From NCBI GenBank assembly GCA_002441005.1, contig DJWO01000014.1, positions 248,001 to 312,000 on the forward strand: a stretch of 64,000 bases of DNA, in the 5' to 3' direction. Source of the DNA: Candidatus Aminicenantes bacterium UBA6228. Its GTDB lineage: Bacteria; Acidobacteriota; Aminicenantia; Aminicenantales; Saccharicenantaceae. Positions 54,123-63,116 of the stretch are shown piece by piece (the first letter of the stretch is position 1; every line of letters begins with the position of its first letter). Below the pieces are notes generated by a model. That model saw only the letters and a program-made list of their open reading frames with translations, did not search any database and had not been told where the DNA came from. A program made the position numbers and the translations under genes.

Positions 54123-56771
54123 ATGAAAATAGTACCCCAACAGAAGTCAGGCCAGAATTATTATTTTAAGGTTACTATCTCTATCTTATGGCTGTTTCTG
54201 TTTATTGTCCTTCTTCCTCTAAATTCATTCAGCGTTGAAATCGTGTCACCTGAAAAGTTTCTTGGTTTTCGGCCCGGTCAGGATTTTAAGCTGGCCAACT
54301 GGAAACAGATAACTGACTACTTTCAGCTGCTCAGCCAGGCCTCAAACCGCCTTAAATTAGTCGAACTGGGCCAGACCACTCTTGACCGGCCTCTGGTCAT
54401 GGCCATTATTACCGCTGAAGAAAATTTTACTAACCTCGAAAAATACAAAAAAATCCATCAGCAGCTCCATGACCCCAGGCAGCTTAAGCCAGAAGAAAAA
54501 GCTTTGCTCATAAAAGAAGGTAAGGCAATCGTTTATATCAGCTGCTCTATTCATTCAACTGAAATCGCTGCTTCCCAGATGTCCATGGAACTGGCTTATA
54601 AACTGGTCAGTGATAATTCGGAGGAAACTAAAAAAATCCTGAGCCAGGTAATTCTCCTGCTCGTTCCCTCGGCCAATCCAGACGGCATTGATCTGGTCAG
54701 CGACTGGTATTACAAAACTCTGGGGACGCCTTATGAGGGAAGCAGCCTGCCCTGGCTTTACCATTATTACACCGGGCATGACAACAACCGCGACTGGTTC
54801 ATGCTGACCCAGAAAGAAACCCAGCTGATGGCCAGGGTCCTATATCAGGAGTGGTTTCCTCTTCTCGTTTATGATGTGCATCAGATGGGATCAAACGGTC
54901 CCAGGATTTTCCTCCCACCTTACCAGGACCCGGTCAATCCCAATCTTGACCCGCTCCTTCTCCGCGAACTCTACCAGCTAACAGGAGAAGCAGTGATTAA
55001 TCTCAGCCGGGCTGGCAAGACTGGTGTGGCCACCAACAGCATTTTTGATACCTGGTATAACACTGCTAACCGGGCTGCACCTCTTCGTCATAATGCTCTG
55101 GGCATTCTATCCGAGGCAGCCAGCGTCAATCTGGCTTCGCCTATTTTTATCAGACCGGGAGACATCCGGGTAAGTGGAAGTGGCAACAATATTCTATCCA
55201 CCTACCTTGAACCCTGGCCGGGCGGCTGGTGGCGGCTGCGCGATATTGTCGAATATGAAGAAATTGTTGCTCTATCATTTTTGAGAACAATTGCCGAGAA
55301 AAAAGAAAAATTTATGGAGAATTTCTGTCTTTTCGCCGAGCGCCAGATAGAAAAAGGACTGAATGAGCCGCCTTATGCTTATCTTATTCCAGAAGCTCAG
55401 AAAGATTGGCCCACTGCCCTGAAGCTGGTTGAGGTCATCCAGAAAAACGGCGCTGAAGTTTACCGGGCAACTAAAGCCTTTGAAGCTGATGGGATTAACT
55501 ATCCGACCGGAACTTATGTGGTTCCTATGTCACAGCCTTACCGGGCTTTTGTCAAAGATTTGCTGGAGAGCAAAGCTTACCCTCTCCCACCGGGTCAGGA
55601 CCCAACCCAGCATCTTCCTTATGATGAAGCCAGCTGGACTCTACCTCTCCAGATGGGAGTCAGGGTGATCGAGGTCACCAGCAAATTTGAAGCCAATTTG
55701 AATTTATTACCTCCAATCAAAATGCCCGATAGCCAGATCGAAAGCGGCGGCAAGTACTACCTGGTAAGCAGCAGCTTTAATAACTCAGTGACACTGGCCA
55801 ATCGGTTGCTCAAAAATAAAATATCAGCTGGTTACATTGACCGACCGATTACGGTCGGAGGCCAGACTTATCCGGCCGGCAGCCTGGTCATTGACAGGGG
55901 CAAAATTGAGATGACCAGAATAGCGACTCTGGCTAAAGGGCTCGGGCTTGAGATAAAGAGTGTTAATTCTGTTGAGCCGGCCAGGATTCAGCCGCTGATC
56001 CCCTATCGGCTGGCCATCTACCAGCCCTGGACAGCCAGCATGGATGAAGGCTGGATGCGCTGGGTGCTCGAGCAATTCGAATTTGATTTTAAAGTTATTC
56101 ACAATTCGGACATAAGAGCCGGCCTGCTCCAGTCTAATTTCACCCATCTTATTCTGCCCAGCCTGAGCAGCCAGATCATTCTGGAGGGCAGGAAAAAGGG
56201 CGAAGTGCCACCTGAGTATGCAGGTGGGCTCGGGCCAGAAGGCGTGTCCGCTCTCAACTCTTTTATCCGCAGCGGTGGGACTTTGATAGCGGTCGAAAAT
56301 GCAGCTGATTTTGCCATAGAGAATCTGGGCCTGCCGGTAAGAAACATCATTGAACCAAGGAGGATGCGCCGCCCCGAAAGCCAGGCAGCCGGGCAGTCAT
56401 CTGAGCGGGTCCGGGTTTATTCACCAGGCTCGATTCTTCAAGTAGCCGTTGACCCTTCGAGACCCGAAGCTTTTGGTATTGGCGAGGAAGCTGCCATTTT
56501 TTGCTATTTCAGCCCGGCTTTCGAGATAATTAAAACTGAAGATGCTAAGTCGGCCATCGCTCAAAAGGTCTGGAACTTAGCCTGGTTTCCGGCCTATGAT
56601 CCACTCCTGAGCGGAATCCTCTTAAATGGTGAAAAACTGAAATATAAATCGGCCGCGGTGGCCTGTCAGGTGGAAAAAGGCAGGGTCATCCTCCTGGGCT
56701 TTGATGCTATCCACCGGGCGCAGGCTCACGGTAGCTTCAAATTCCTCTTTAATCCAATTATTTATCGTTGA
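54123..56771 (+). CDS. Secreted M14-family zinc carboxypeptidase-like protein
   Basis: The 882-residue product has an N-terminal signal/anchor (SILWLFLFIVLLPLNSFSV). The M14 catalytic domain shows the zinc motif H144-x2-E147 (SIHSTEIAAS) and a later His253 (YDVHQMGSNG). The arginine/asparagine region GHDNNRDWFMLTQKE is typical of large M14 peptidases. The C-terminal half is a glutamine-amidotransferase-like fold (LILPSLSSQ, SGGTLIAVENAAD), as in many Bacteroidetes and Acidobacteria M14 proteins (recollection). It probably removes C-terminal residues from peptides in the periplasm. The ribosome-binding site AAGGAG precedes the ATG. Confidence 0.88.
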   Translation: MKIVPQQKSGQNYYFKVTISILWLFLFIVLLPLNSFSVEIVSPEKFLGFRPGQDFKLANWKQITDYFQLLSQASNRLKLVELGQTTLDRPLVMAIITAEENFTNLEKYKKIHQQLHDPRQLKPEEKALLIKEGKAIVYISCSIHSTEIAASQMSMELAYKLVSDNSEETKKILSQVILLLVPSANPDGIDLVSDWYYKTLGTPYEGSSLPWLYHYYTGHDNNRDWFMLTQKETQLMARVLYQEWFPLLVYDVHQMGSNGPRIFLPPYQDPVNPNLDPLLLRELYQLTGEAVINLSRAGKTGVATNSIFDTWYNTANRAAPLRHNALGILSEAASVNLASPIFIRPGDIRVSGSGNNILSTYLEPWPGGWWRLRDIVEYEEIVALSFLRTIAEKKEKFMENFCLFAERQIEKGLNEPPYAYLIPEAQKDWPTALKLVEVIQKNGAEVYRATKAFEADGINYPTGTYVVPMSQPYRAFVKDLLESKAYPLPPGQDPTQHLPYDEASWTLPLQMGVRVIEVTSKFEANLNLLPPIKMPDSQIESGGKYYLVSSSFNNSVTLANRLLKNKISAGYIDRPITVGGQTYPAGSLVIDRGKIEMTRIATLAKGLGLEIKSVNSVEPARIQPLIPYRLAIYQPWTASMDEGWMRWVLEQFEFDFKVIHNSDIRAGLLQSNFTHLILPSLSSQIILEGRKKGEVPPEYAGGLGPEGVSALNSFIRSGGTLIAVENAADFAIENLGLPVRNIIEPRRMRRPESQAAGQSSERVRVYSPGSILQVAVDPSRPEAFGIGEEAAIFCYFSPAFEIIKTEDAKSAIAQKVWNLAWFPAYDPLLSGILLNGEKLKYKSAAVACQVEKGRVILLGFDAIHRAQAHGSFKFLFNPIIYR

Positions 56772-56926
56772 TTACGGCTGAAAATCTGGTTAGCTGCTTT
56801 AGTTGAAGTTTTGCCTGGCCGCCCTCATGAGTGTTGGCAGCCTGAAAGACAGGATCTGGCATACTCTACCCCTCTCTTCTGATCTCTACTTCCATCAGTT
56901 TTCGATTCTTGTGATATGTTCATATT

Positions 56927-56966
56927 GGTGTTGATTTCAGTAGCGCCAGCTGGAAAGATAAGCGCC
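56927..56966 (-). repeat. Partial copy of the esterase gene 3' end (copy 1)
   Basis: A 21-base block at 56939-56959 is identical to the esterase 3' end at 57179-57199, and flanking bases (GGTGT before, GCGCC after) also match with small gaps. Read on the minus strand it encodes LSSWRY plus a stop, as the esterase does. The spacing between copies is 240 bases. The rest of the 56772-57176 interval has no convincing gene. Confidence 0.7.
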
Positions 56967-57163
56967 TGGTTTTGTGAGGCCGAGAGCACTGGTGGGTAGC
57001 ATGATGAGAGTCGTTTTCTACCAGGCCTTCTCGCTGGCAGGCACCCTTGGTCTCAGCTTCACTTTTTTAAGTCAGCAGCTACTCCATTCCGTCTGGATAT
57101 GGATATATGTGTTGGTATATCGGACAGAAGCCGTTTCTGTCATAAAAAAAGGGAAAATCTAAG

Positions 57164-57206
57164 GGTGTCCCGATTTTTAGTAGCGCCAGCTGGAAAGATC
57201 GGCGCC
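57164..57206 (-). repeat. Parent copy at the esterase 3' end (copy 2)
   Basis: This is the second copy of the direct repeat, spanning the stop codon of the esterase gene. The identical core is 57179-57199, with GGTGT at 57164-57168 and GCGCC at 57202-57206 as in the partial copy. Confidence 0.7.
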
Positions 57207-58949
57207 AGCCGGAGCAGATTTTTTTATGCGCTCCATGATTTTTGGAATATGCAACTGGTGATAACGCAGGCGTGAGATATAAATCGGGCTGCTATGGTCT
57301 CCATTCCAGCAATGTTCGGCCCGGTCACCATAATCAACCTCACCGTCATAATAGGGATCTTTTGTCTTCTTCAGGAAATCTTCCATGAGGTAAACAGCAT
57401 TATTGAGGTAATAGTTGTCCATATCGCCACAGTAAATATGAATTTTTCCGGTTATCTTCGGGCCAAGTGTTTTCCAGTCCCGCTCGAGGATATAGCGCAG
57501 ATCATAATGCTCCTGCCAGTAGGCAGCAGTCTCGTGGTCGATCTCACCGGTCAGTTTGTCCCAGATGCGGCGTGGATAACCATCCTGGCCAACGGGTGAA
57601 AAGACTGCTTCCCAGATGTCGTACTGGTCACCCGAGCGCGTCCTGGTCCCGAGAGCCAGCTCGCGGTGGTTTGATTCTTCGAGCGTGCAGAGAACTTCTC
57701 CAAGATAATTGCGCTGCCCCGGGCGAGGCGTTTTTTTCCAGCGACTTTCTAAATAATAGGCATTCTGATGTTCATAAACATTAACCACCGTGTAGGCCCT
57801 GAAGTCTATAGGATCAGGACAGGAAGCCCAGCAGCCGTTATAGAGATCAGGATAAAACACCTGAGTGGCCAGTGCTTCCCAGCCGCCGGTTGAACCGCCG
57901 TAAGTGAAACGGGCCCAGCCCTCGCCCAGGCCGCGGAATTTCTGCTCGATATATGGAATTAACTCGTAGTTAATGGCATCACCGTAGGGACCGAGATTGG
58001 CAGAGTTGACTGCATAGGAATCATCGTAAAAAGGATTGGCATGCTGAATCTCAATAATGAGAAAACGCGGCGTGTCGCTGGCTGTCCAGTATTTATAAAA
58101 AGCATAAGCTTCTTCCTCAACAATTCGGTTGTAACCGCGGAGATGAAATCGCTCATTATAATCCGGTTCAAGGTTCGGATCAGGGGGCTCTTCCCGGAAG
58201 CCTTCAAAGGTATAAGGAAAATGCCCGTGGTAAACAATGAGTGGATAGCGGGCTTGCGGATGTTCCTCAAAGCCGGCCGGTAGGAGAACATGCGCTCCAA
58301 GATAAACCGGTGTCCCCCAGAAATCGGTCAGGAGCTTGCTCTGAATTCTGACATGCTTGATGAATTTGGTTTCAGGCGGATCAGGGATTTCCGGCATGAC
58401 CTGATCGAGAGAAATTTTAATCGTCTGAGACCTCTGTGGGTCGAGGCGCATTTTAACCGGCTGGCTGTAAAGATTGCCGGGTTTGCGGTTCCACTGCTGA
58501 CCTTCGCCGCGGTCGGGAGGGAGTTTTAGTGTTCTGCCGTCTTTAAGATGGTATGTCTGATAAATGTTGAGCACGCCTTGCACCCAGTATTCGCCTGGTT
58601 CAATAGCCGCCAGGCTGTGCCTCGGGTAACCAAAAGCTGTCCCGTCAACCACGGCCTCATGCTCCGGCGCCAACCCTTCTACATCTATTCCAAAAACCTG
58701 TTGGGTGCCGGCACTATCATTTATTGAAAAACGTGGCTCTCTTTTATCATCAGTGGAAATAAGCAAAAGAAGCCGTCCATCCAGCGGGCTGACTGACCTT
58801 TCAGCCGGAAAAGAAATAGCAAATTTCAGCCGGGCTTGATCTGCCGGGCTGTGGATGCCCTGGCTGCAACCAGCTGCTAATCCTAAAAGGCCGCCAATAA
58901 GCGTGCCCAGTGCCAGAGAATAAAAAGTCTTTCCTTGGAAAAAACGCAT
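57177..58949 (-). CDS. Putative secreted esterase lipoprotein (alpha/beta-hydrolase)
   Basis: The 590-residue product has a lipoprotein signal (ALGTLIGGLLGLAAGC, lipobox AAGC). The N-terminal 200 residues are beta-rich. The catalytic part is an alpha/beta-hydrolase of the esterase-D/feruloyl type: LIVYHGHFPY, a nucleophile motif FTYGGSTGGWEAL (G-x-S-x-G), an Asp region (IYCGDMDNYY), and a His near EHCWNGDHS. The substrate is not evident. A shorter duplicate of its 3' end lies just downstream. GGAGG precedes the ATG. It lies between the M14 and HExxH peptidase genes. Confidence 0.78.
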   Translation of the reverse strand: MRFFQGKTFYSLALGTLIGGLLGLAAGCSQGIHSPADQARLKFAISFPAERSVSPLDGRLLLLISTDDKREPRFSINDSAGTQQVFGIDVEGLAPEHEAVVDGTAFGYPRHSLAAIEPGEYWVQGVLNIYQTYHLKDGRTLKLPPDRGEGQQWNRKPGNLYSQPVKMRLDPQRSQTIKISLDQVMPEIPDPPETKFIKHVRIQSKLLTDFWGTPVYLGAHVLLPAGFEEHPQARYPLIVYHGHFPYTFEGFREEPPDPNLEPDYNERFHLRGYNRIVEEEAYAFYKYWTASDTPRFLIIEIQHANPFYDDSYAVNSANLGPYGDAINYELIPYIEQKFRGLGEGWARFTYGGSTGGWEALATQVFYPDLYNGCWASCPDPIDFRAYTVVNVYEHQNAYYLESRWKKTPRPGQRNYLGEVLCTLEESNHRELALGTRTRSGDQYDIWEAVFSPVGQDGYPRRIWDKLTGEIDHETAAYWQEHYDLRYILERDWKTLGPKITGKIHIYCGDMDNYYLNNAVYLMEDFLKKTKDPYYDGEVDYGDRAEHCWNGDHSSPIYISRLRYHQLHIPKIMERIKKSAPAGADLSSWRY

Positions 58950-59039
58950 TATTTATTCCTCCTTCCTGATCGGCTGTTTCTTAGAATAAAACTATCGGAG
59001 CCAGTTAATCAAGCTCATCAGGTTAAGCAAGCCGCAAAT

Positions 59040-59981
59040 TCAAGGCTTCGCCGTCTTTTCAGCCAGTCTGGCCTTAAAATTCCAGAAGGGATCAAGCGGC
59101 AGATGATGGGAGCTCGGATAGACTCGACTCAAAAGTTCGTAAAGGGCTGGATCGTAGCTTCTAAGTTCAGCCGGCGAATAAACCACTTTCTCGCCATCTT
59201 TATATTCAAAGTTTGACCAGAACCAGAATTGTGTTCCCTCCGCCCAGTATTCGTCGGAATTGGTCGAGGCATATTGTCCTTTAAATAATCCCAGGGCCAT
59301 GGAGTCGGCATAAGCTTTTTCAATATCAGCCGCCAGCTGCGGGTCAGCCCGCCGGATGGCCCGGTGGATAGCATGACCGAATTCATGAACGAGAATCTGT
59401 TCGCCAAAATAACGGGTGCCCGGAATGCCCAGCAGGTTCTCTTCGCCGCAGGTGGTATAAAGACCACCGAGCCCTCTGGCCCGCCCGTTCCAGTATTCAG
59501 CATCGGATAGCTTGCTTATCTTTTCATACTCAGCAATTTCCTGCGAAGTCAACCGCCGGTCGCCCAGCTGCGGCTTCTTTAAATTTTTATATTCAGGGAT
59601 ATCCGACATCTGCTGCTCTTGGCCGATTATTCCAACCTTCTGTCCTTCCAGGACAAGTTGAGCCCTGAGATCAGGCCGTTCTGACAGCATATGAATGATG
59701 ATGTCCCGGGCAATGAGCATGGCCAGATCTGATACCTGACCGGAAGCAATGATCGGGATACCCATGGCCTCACAGTATTTTTCATAAAAAGGATCAAGCA
59801 TGAGCCTGGCCGGCGGCTTACTGATCAGAGCAGCTGCATAATCTGTGAAGATTGGCTGTTCTTTCTGGGCCGCTTTCTTCGCGTCTTTTACCTGGCCGGC
59901 TATAGCGGTGAAACTCATAGCCAGAATCAAACCAGCTATAAGGATCGTTTTCGTCTGGCTTTTAATCATTGATCGCCGCAT
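59040..59981 (-). CDS. Secreted HExxH zinc metallopeptidase-like protein
   Basis: The 313-residue product starts with a signal (KTILIAGLILAMSFTAIAG). The zinc motif H-E-x2-H lies in QILVHEFGHAIHRAI, and a glutamate about 50 residues on (SDEYWAEGTQFWF) is a likely third ligand. The overall layout recalls gluzincin-like peptidases such as those of the anthrax lethal factor group, but no named family is certain. The middle has a Lys/Glu-rich stretch. GGAGG precedes the ATG. It follows the aldo/keto reductase in the same direction. Confidence 0.72.
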   Translation of the reverse strand: MRRSMIKSQTKTILIAGLILAMSFTAIAGQVKDAKKAAQKEQPIFTDYAAALISKPPARLMLDPFYEKYCEAMGIPIIASGQVSDLAMLIARDIIIHMLSERPDLRAQLVLEGQKVGIIGQEQQMSDIPEYKNLKKPQLGDRRLTSQEIAEYEKISKLSDAEYWNGRARGLGGLYTTCGEENLLGIPGTRYFGEQILVHEFGHAIHRAIRRADPQLAADIEKAYADSMALGLFKGQYASTNSDEYWAEGTQFWFWSNFEYKDGEKVVYSPAELRSYDPALYELLSRVYPSSHHLPLDPFWNFKARLAEKTAKP

Positions 59982-60107
59982 GGTGATCCTCCTTTCTGAA
60001 TGTTAGTGGATAATCATAACAAGATAGGAGGTTGGCCGCAAATCCGGTAAAAGCTGTTAATAGACCGGTAGCTTCGGATGGCCAGAGCCCGCGGCCATCA
60101 CTGGCAA

Positions 60108-61037
60108 TTATTGGAGAGCCTGGAGGTCTTCCTTCAACTGATTGTAATTAGCCATAGCGACAGCCATGGTGTGAACTTTGCTCCGTCTTAGAATCCATCT
60201 TAAGGCTTCTTCAAAAGTAGGTTCAGCTCCTGGACCGGCCGCCAACTGGCCACCCGAACAGGTCTTCATGGCTATTAGACCAAGCCCATTCTGGCGGGCT
60301 TTATCCATTTCTTCTTCGAGCGCTACTTGATCCCACTTGCCCGGCCGGCCGGTGTTGGCATGAACGTAGGCACCCTGGTGATTATAGGGCAGCATGACTA
60401 CGTCATAGAATAATTTTTTATTCGCTGCCCGGAGTAGTTCAACTTGATTGGTATGGCAGGAAAAACCGTGGGCTTTGATGGTTCCTTTTCTTTTGGCGTC
60501 TTCAAAAAATCGCCTGACCTCTTCCTGGAAGATAACCTCTGGAGAAACTGCTCCATGAATTAACATGATATCAAGATAGTCAGTTTGCAAAGCCCGCAAA
60601 CTGGCCTGAAGTGACGCTTCCATTTCAGCTACCGCTCTTTTTATTTCTGCCGGTGAGTTAAGTTGCTGGCTGGTTAAGCCCAGATCCAGTTTAGACTGAA
60701 TAACGACTTCTTTTCTAAGACCGGCAGTAGCCCGGCCGATCATCATTTCATTCTGTCCCCGAAAATAAGACCGGCCCGTGTCCAGAAAATTTAGACCGGC
60801 TTCGAGGGCCGCCATGACCAGTGACTGCTCCATTGTCCTGGAGGCACCAAATCCCAGGGGGGTGACTTTAATCCCGGTTCTCCCCAGTTCGGCCAGGCCC
60901 GGCCTTTCTTCATTTTTCTTCTGGCCCGCGGAATTAGAATCTTTAACGCTGATGGAGGAAAAGCAAATTCCTAAGATCCCGGCCGCCGAGGTTTTTAAAA
61001 ATTCTTTTCTCGATAGGGGCTTAGCGTCCTTGTCCAA
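60108..61037 (-). CDS. Aldo/keto reductase with Tat-like signal
   Basis: The 309-residue enzyme has the aldo/keto reductase tetrad D86, Y91 (FLDTGRSYFRG), K116 (VIQSKLDLG) and H160 (DIMLIHG). Its NAD(P)-binding barrel end is intact. The N-terminus is SRKEFLKTSAAGILGICF, close to a Tat signal (S-R-R-x-F-L-K) but with Lys for the second Arg, so it may be exported folded or not exported. The start is a TTG at 61037 with AAGGAG upstream. It probably reduces small aldehydes or ketones; the substrate is unknown. Confidence 0.85.
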   Translation of the reverse strand: MDKDAKPLSRKEFLKTSAAGILGICFSSISVKDSNSAGQKKNEERPGLAELGRTGIKVTPLGFGASRTMEQSLVMAALEAGLNFLDTGRSYFRGQNEMMIGRATAGLRKEVVIQSKLDLGLTSQQLNSPAEIKRAVAEMEASLQASLRALQTDYLDIMLIHGAVSPEVIFQEEVRRFFEDAKRKGTIKAHGFSCHTNQVELLRAANKKLFYDVVMLPYNHQGAYVHANTGRPGKWDQVALEEEMDKARQNGLGLIAMKTCSGGQLAAGPGAEPTFEEALRWILRRSKVHTMAVAMANYNQLKEDLQALQ

Positions 61038-61139
61038 GTTAATAGCTTCTCCTTAAAATTATTCTGCCTTGATTAGATTTTCTGGCTTTTGCTTCTTAAT
61101 TTTGGCGACAGCAGACACCGCCTTAGCAAAACACCTCTT

Positions 61140-62309
61140 TTAATCTTCTTTAAATCTGATCTGAAGCTGGCCGGAATCAAACTTAGCCTCTTTCACCTGC
61201 CGTTCGAGCAGGACCTGAGGAAGAATAATACTCCGCCTCTGGTTACCGATGGTGACAACCAGTTCGTCGCCACTCCGCAACAAAGAAACATCCCCTTTGG
61301 AGGCAAAAGGCAGCTTTAAGGTCAGGGTGTAGAGGCCATCGTTGTGCTCAATGCTAATTGGTTGTCCCTCAAAAAAGACACGTGCCGGGTCATTCACGCC
61401 GTAAAGATATTCGCCAACTTCACGCAGCTTTTTAAGCCCAACAACCTCGCTTTCCAGCAGCGGCACCTTCATCACCGGCAAGGGAGAAAACCGCTCTTCA
61501 ATGTCCTGAAGATATTCTGCCTGAGCCTGTTTCCATTTTTCAAAATAAGTTCCGTCAGCTGTGGCCGGAATAAGACGGTTACAGACAACTGCATCTATGG
61601 CATAGCCATAGAGATTGAGGTAACTATAAGTCCGTTGGGCTTCCTTTATTACCATTTTTTCCGGGTTGAGCAGCAGGCGAATGCTGGTCGTCTTCGGATC
61701 AGTCAGCAGAGCCCGTAAGCCATCCAGCTCATGAAAAAGCTCTTCCATGCTGCCCAGAATCTCTTTGTCAGGCAGGGGCATGTCGGTGAACTTATTAACG
61801 ATGGGTGTCGTAATGGGCATCAGCCGCCTTCCGACCGGCATCAGCTTATTAAACCACCATTTAGCTACCTCTGGCAGAGTCAGAAGACGCAGTGATTCAG
61901 CTGTTGGCGCGCAGTCCACAACCAGCAGGTCATAATTTTTTTCCTGTTCATAATAATAAACCCAGAGAAGGTTGGCCAGCTCTTCCATGCCAGGGAAAAC
62001 AGCTACCTCTTCGGCCACTACTTCGTCCAGTCCACGCCAGGCCATTAGAGCCGCCAGCCATCTTTTGACTGTACCCCAGTGCTTTTCGAGGTTGTAGAGA
62101 ATATTTGATTCCTGAGCCCAGAGATGATTGGAAACCCTGACTGGCTCGGGGCCAAGCTCCCGGTCAAGGCTGTCGCCCAGGCTGTGGGCGGTATCAGTAC
62201 TTAAAACCAGAGTCTTATAGCCAAGCTTAGCTGCGCAAACGGCGGTGGCAGCACTGACCGTGGTTTTCCCGGTGCCGCCTTTTCCGGTAAAAAGCAAGAT
62301 GCGGCTCAT
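61140..62309 (-). CDS. ArsA/Get3-like ATPase with C-terminal HSP20-like domain
   Basis: This 389-residue ATPase has the deviant Walker A of the SIMIBI class, FTGKGGTGKTTVSAA, a switch I segment LSTDTAHSLGDSL, and VVDCAPTAESLRLL. Its final 85 residues (from about 300) form an HSP20/alpha-crystallin-like beta domain (LYTLTLKLPFASKGDVSLL, ELVVTIGNQRRSI). It lacks the paired ATPase halves of E. coli ArsA, so it is closer to Get3 or single-domain ArsA homologues. The start overlaps the preceding small gene by four bases (ATGA). Arsenite transport is unlikely without ArsB; membrane-protein targeting or chaperone work is inferred. Confidence 0.88.
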   Translation of the reverse strand: MSRILLFTGKGGTGKTTVSAATAVCAAKLGYKTLVLSTDTAHSLGDSLDRELGPEPVRVSNHLWAQESNILYNLEKHWGTVKRWLAALMAWRGLDEVVAEEVAVFPGMEELANLLWVYYYEQEKNYDLLVVDCAPTAESLRLLTLPEVAKWWFNKLMPVGRRLMPITTPIVNKFTDMPLPDKEILGSMEELFHELDGLRALLTDPKTTSIRLLLNPEKMVIKEAQRTYSYLNLYGYAIDAVVCNRLIPATADGTYFEKWKQAQAEYLQDIEERFSPLPVMKVPLLESEVVGLKKLREVGEYLYGVNDPARVFFEGQPISIEHNDGLYTLTLKLPFASKGDVSLLRSGDELVVTIGNQRRSIILPQVLLERQVKEAKFDSGQLQIRFKED

Positions 62310-62539
62310 TTGACCTCTTTTTCTTTTCTGGCTTTAGATTTTGGTTTTTCTTCAGTCTGCTCAATAGCTTTATCCAGAAGGTTCCTGACAGCCAGAAGGA
62401 CTTCTTTCTTAGCCTGTTTTAAATGGCTCGAGACTGGCTCGGAATCAAGATCTAAGCTGGGCAGCTTAAATCTGAGCAGATATTCGCCCTCTTCGGTCCT
62501 TTCAAGCTCAATTCCCTGTTGAAATTTTATTTTTTTCAC
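62306..62539 (-). CDS. Small ArsA-operon protein, related to its upstream neighbour
   Basis: The 77-residue protein starts at a GTG behind GGAGG. It has an N-terminal beta hairpin (GIELERTEEGEYLLRFKLP) and a helix with HLKQAKKEVLLAVRNLLDKA, ending in a Lys-rich tail. The H-L-x-Q-A-x-K-E pattern also occurs in the upstream gene at 62508-62768, so the two are likely paralogues. The stop overlaps the ArsA-type start by four bases. No function is known to me. Confidence 0.7.
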   Translation of the reverse strand: MKKIKFQQGIELERTEEGEYLLRFKLPSLDLDSEPVSSHLKQAKKEVLLAVRNLLDKAIEQTEEKPKSKARKEKEVK

Positions 62540-62768
62540 TCGTAACCTCCTTAATTTCGATTTTTTGTCTTTTCTTAGCCGTTCCTGTCCGGCCTTTTTC
62601 TTCTAACCTGGTCAGGTAATTTAAGGCTAATGATAACTCTTTCCCGGCCTGAGCTAAGTGCTGCCTGGCTTTTTTAGAGAGATTCCCTCTGTGTTTCAGG
62701 CAGACTTCAAGGCCTTTACCTGGCTCATAGACAATTTCGACATTAAAGCCAAAAATAACCTCTCCCAT
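62508..62768 (-). CDS. Small ArsA-operon protein, paralogue of its downstream neighbour
   Basis: The 86-residue protein begins at an ATG behind GGAGGAAG. Its N-terminus is beta (MGEVIFGFNVEIVYEPGKG) and is followed by a helix with the shared motif HLAQAGKELSLALNYLTRL, then a Lys/Arg-rich tail. It overlaps the next gene by 32 bases, in another frame, so translation is probably coupled. The two small proteins and the ATPase form a three-gene operon. I cannot name the family. Confidence 0.7.
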   Translation of the reverse strand: MGEVIFGFNVEIVYEPGKGLEVCLKHRGNLSKKARQHLAQAGKELSLALNYLTRLEEKGRTGTAKKRQKIEIKEVTSEKNKISTGN

Positions 62769-62930
62769 GATACTTCCTCCGATTCTGTTATATTTTAATT
62801 ATAGCTCTTTTTTATAATTCTTCTCAATCAGGCCGAAGAGTCACCGGTGTTTTTTTTGATCAGGTCTCTAAACCCATGAAATAATCACATTTCGTTTTCT
62901 TTCCTACCAGGGGCTAATCCCCTCAAAGGC

Positions 62931-62959
62931 TGGACAGAGGCGGATAACTTATTTATAAT
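62931..62959 (+). promoter_or_regulatory. Promoter of tRNA-Pro
   Basis: TGGACA (62931-62936), a 17-base spacer and a perfect TATAAT (62954-62959) match consensus at 11 of 12 positions. Transcription would begin near 62966, four bases before the tRNA. Confidence 0.72.
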
Positions 62960-62969
62960 GGCTTTTTGC

Positions 62970-63047
62970 CGGGGAGTAGCGCAGCCTGGCTAGCGCACAG
63001 CGTTCGGGACGCTGGGGTCGTGGGTTCAAATCCCACCTCCCCGACCA
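62970..63047 (+). tRNA. tRNA-Pro (anticodon CGG)
   Basis: A full cloverleaf folds here: acceptor stem CGGGGAG/CTCCCCG, D stem GCGC/GCGC, anticodon stem CAGCG/CGCTG with loop TTCGGGA, T stem GTGGG/CCCAC with TTCAAAT, discriminator A and an encoded CCA at 63045-63047. The anticodon is CGG, read by proline codon CCG. tRNA 3' ends are common insertion sites, and the sequence after it changes in composition. Confidence 0.95.
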
Positions 63048-63079
63048 ATTCAGACATTTCAAATTTTCAGGGGAAAGGG

Positions 63080-63112
63080 TTTGCTCGCTCCGCCTCTGGC
63101 GAAGCAGGCAAA
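63080..63112. repeat. Imperfect hairpin after tRNA-Pro
   Basis: TTTGC ... GCAAA closes a stem that also contains GCT/AGC and CGCC/GGCG around a TCT loop. It is 32 bases after the tRNA CCA and may be a terminator for the tRNA or part of an island end. The 300-base stretch 63048-63353 holds no convincing gene. Confidence 0.4.
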
Positions 63113-63116
63113 GTCC

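Noticed and set aside
56974..57162. Plus-strand frame of 62 codons before the esterase
   Set aside because: No ribosome-binding site; the interval contains a partial copy of the esterase end instead.
61140..62309. Arsenite pump ATPase
   Set aside because: The ATPase is single-domain with an HSP20-like tail and no ArsB or other ars gene is nearby, so resistance is not supported.
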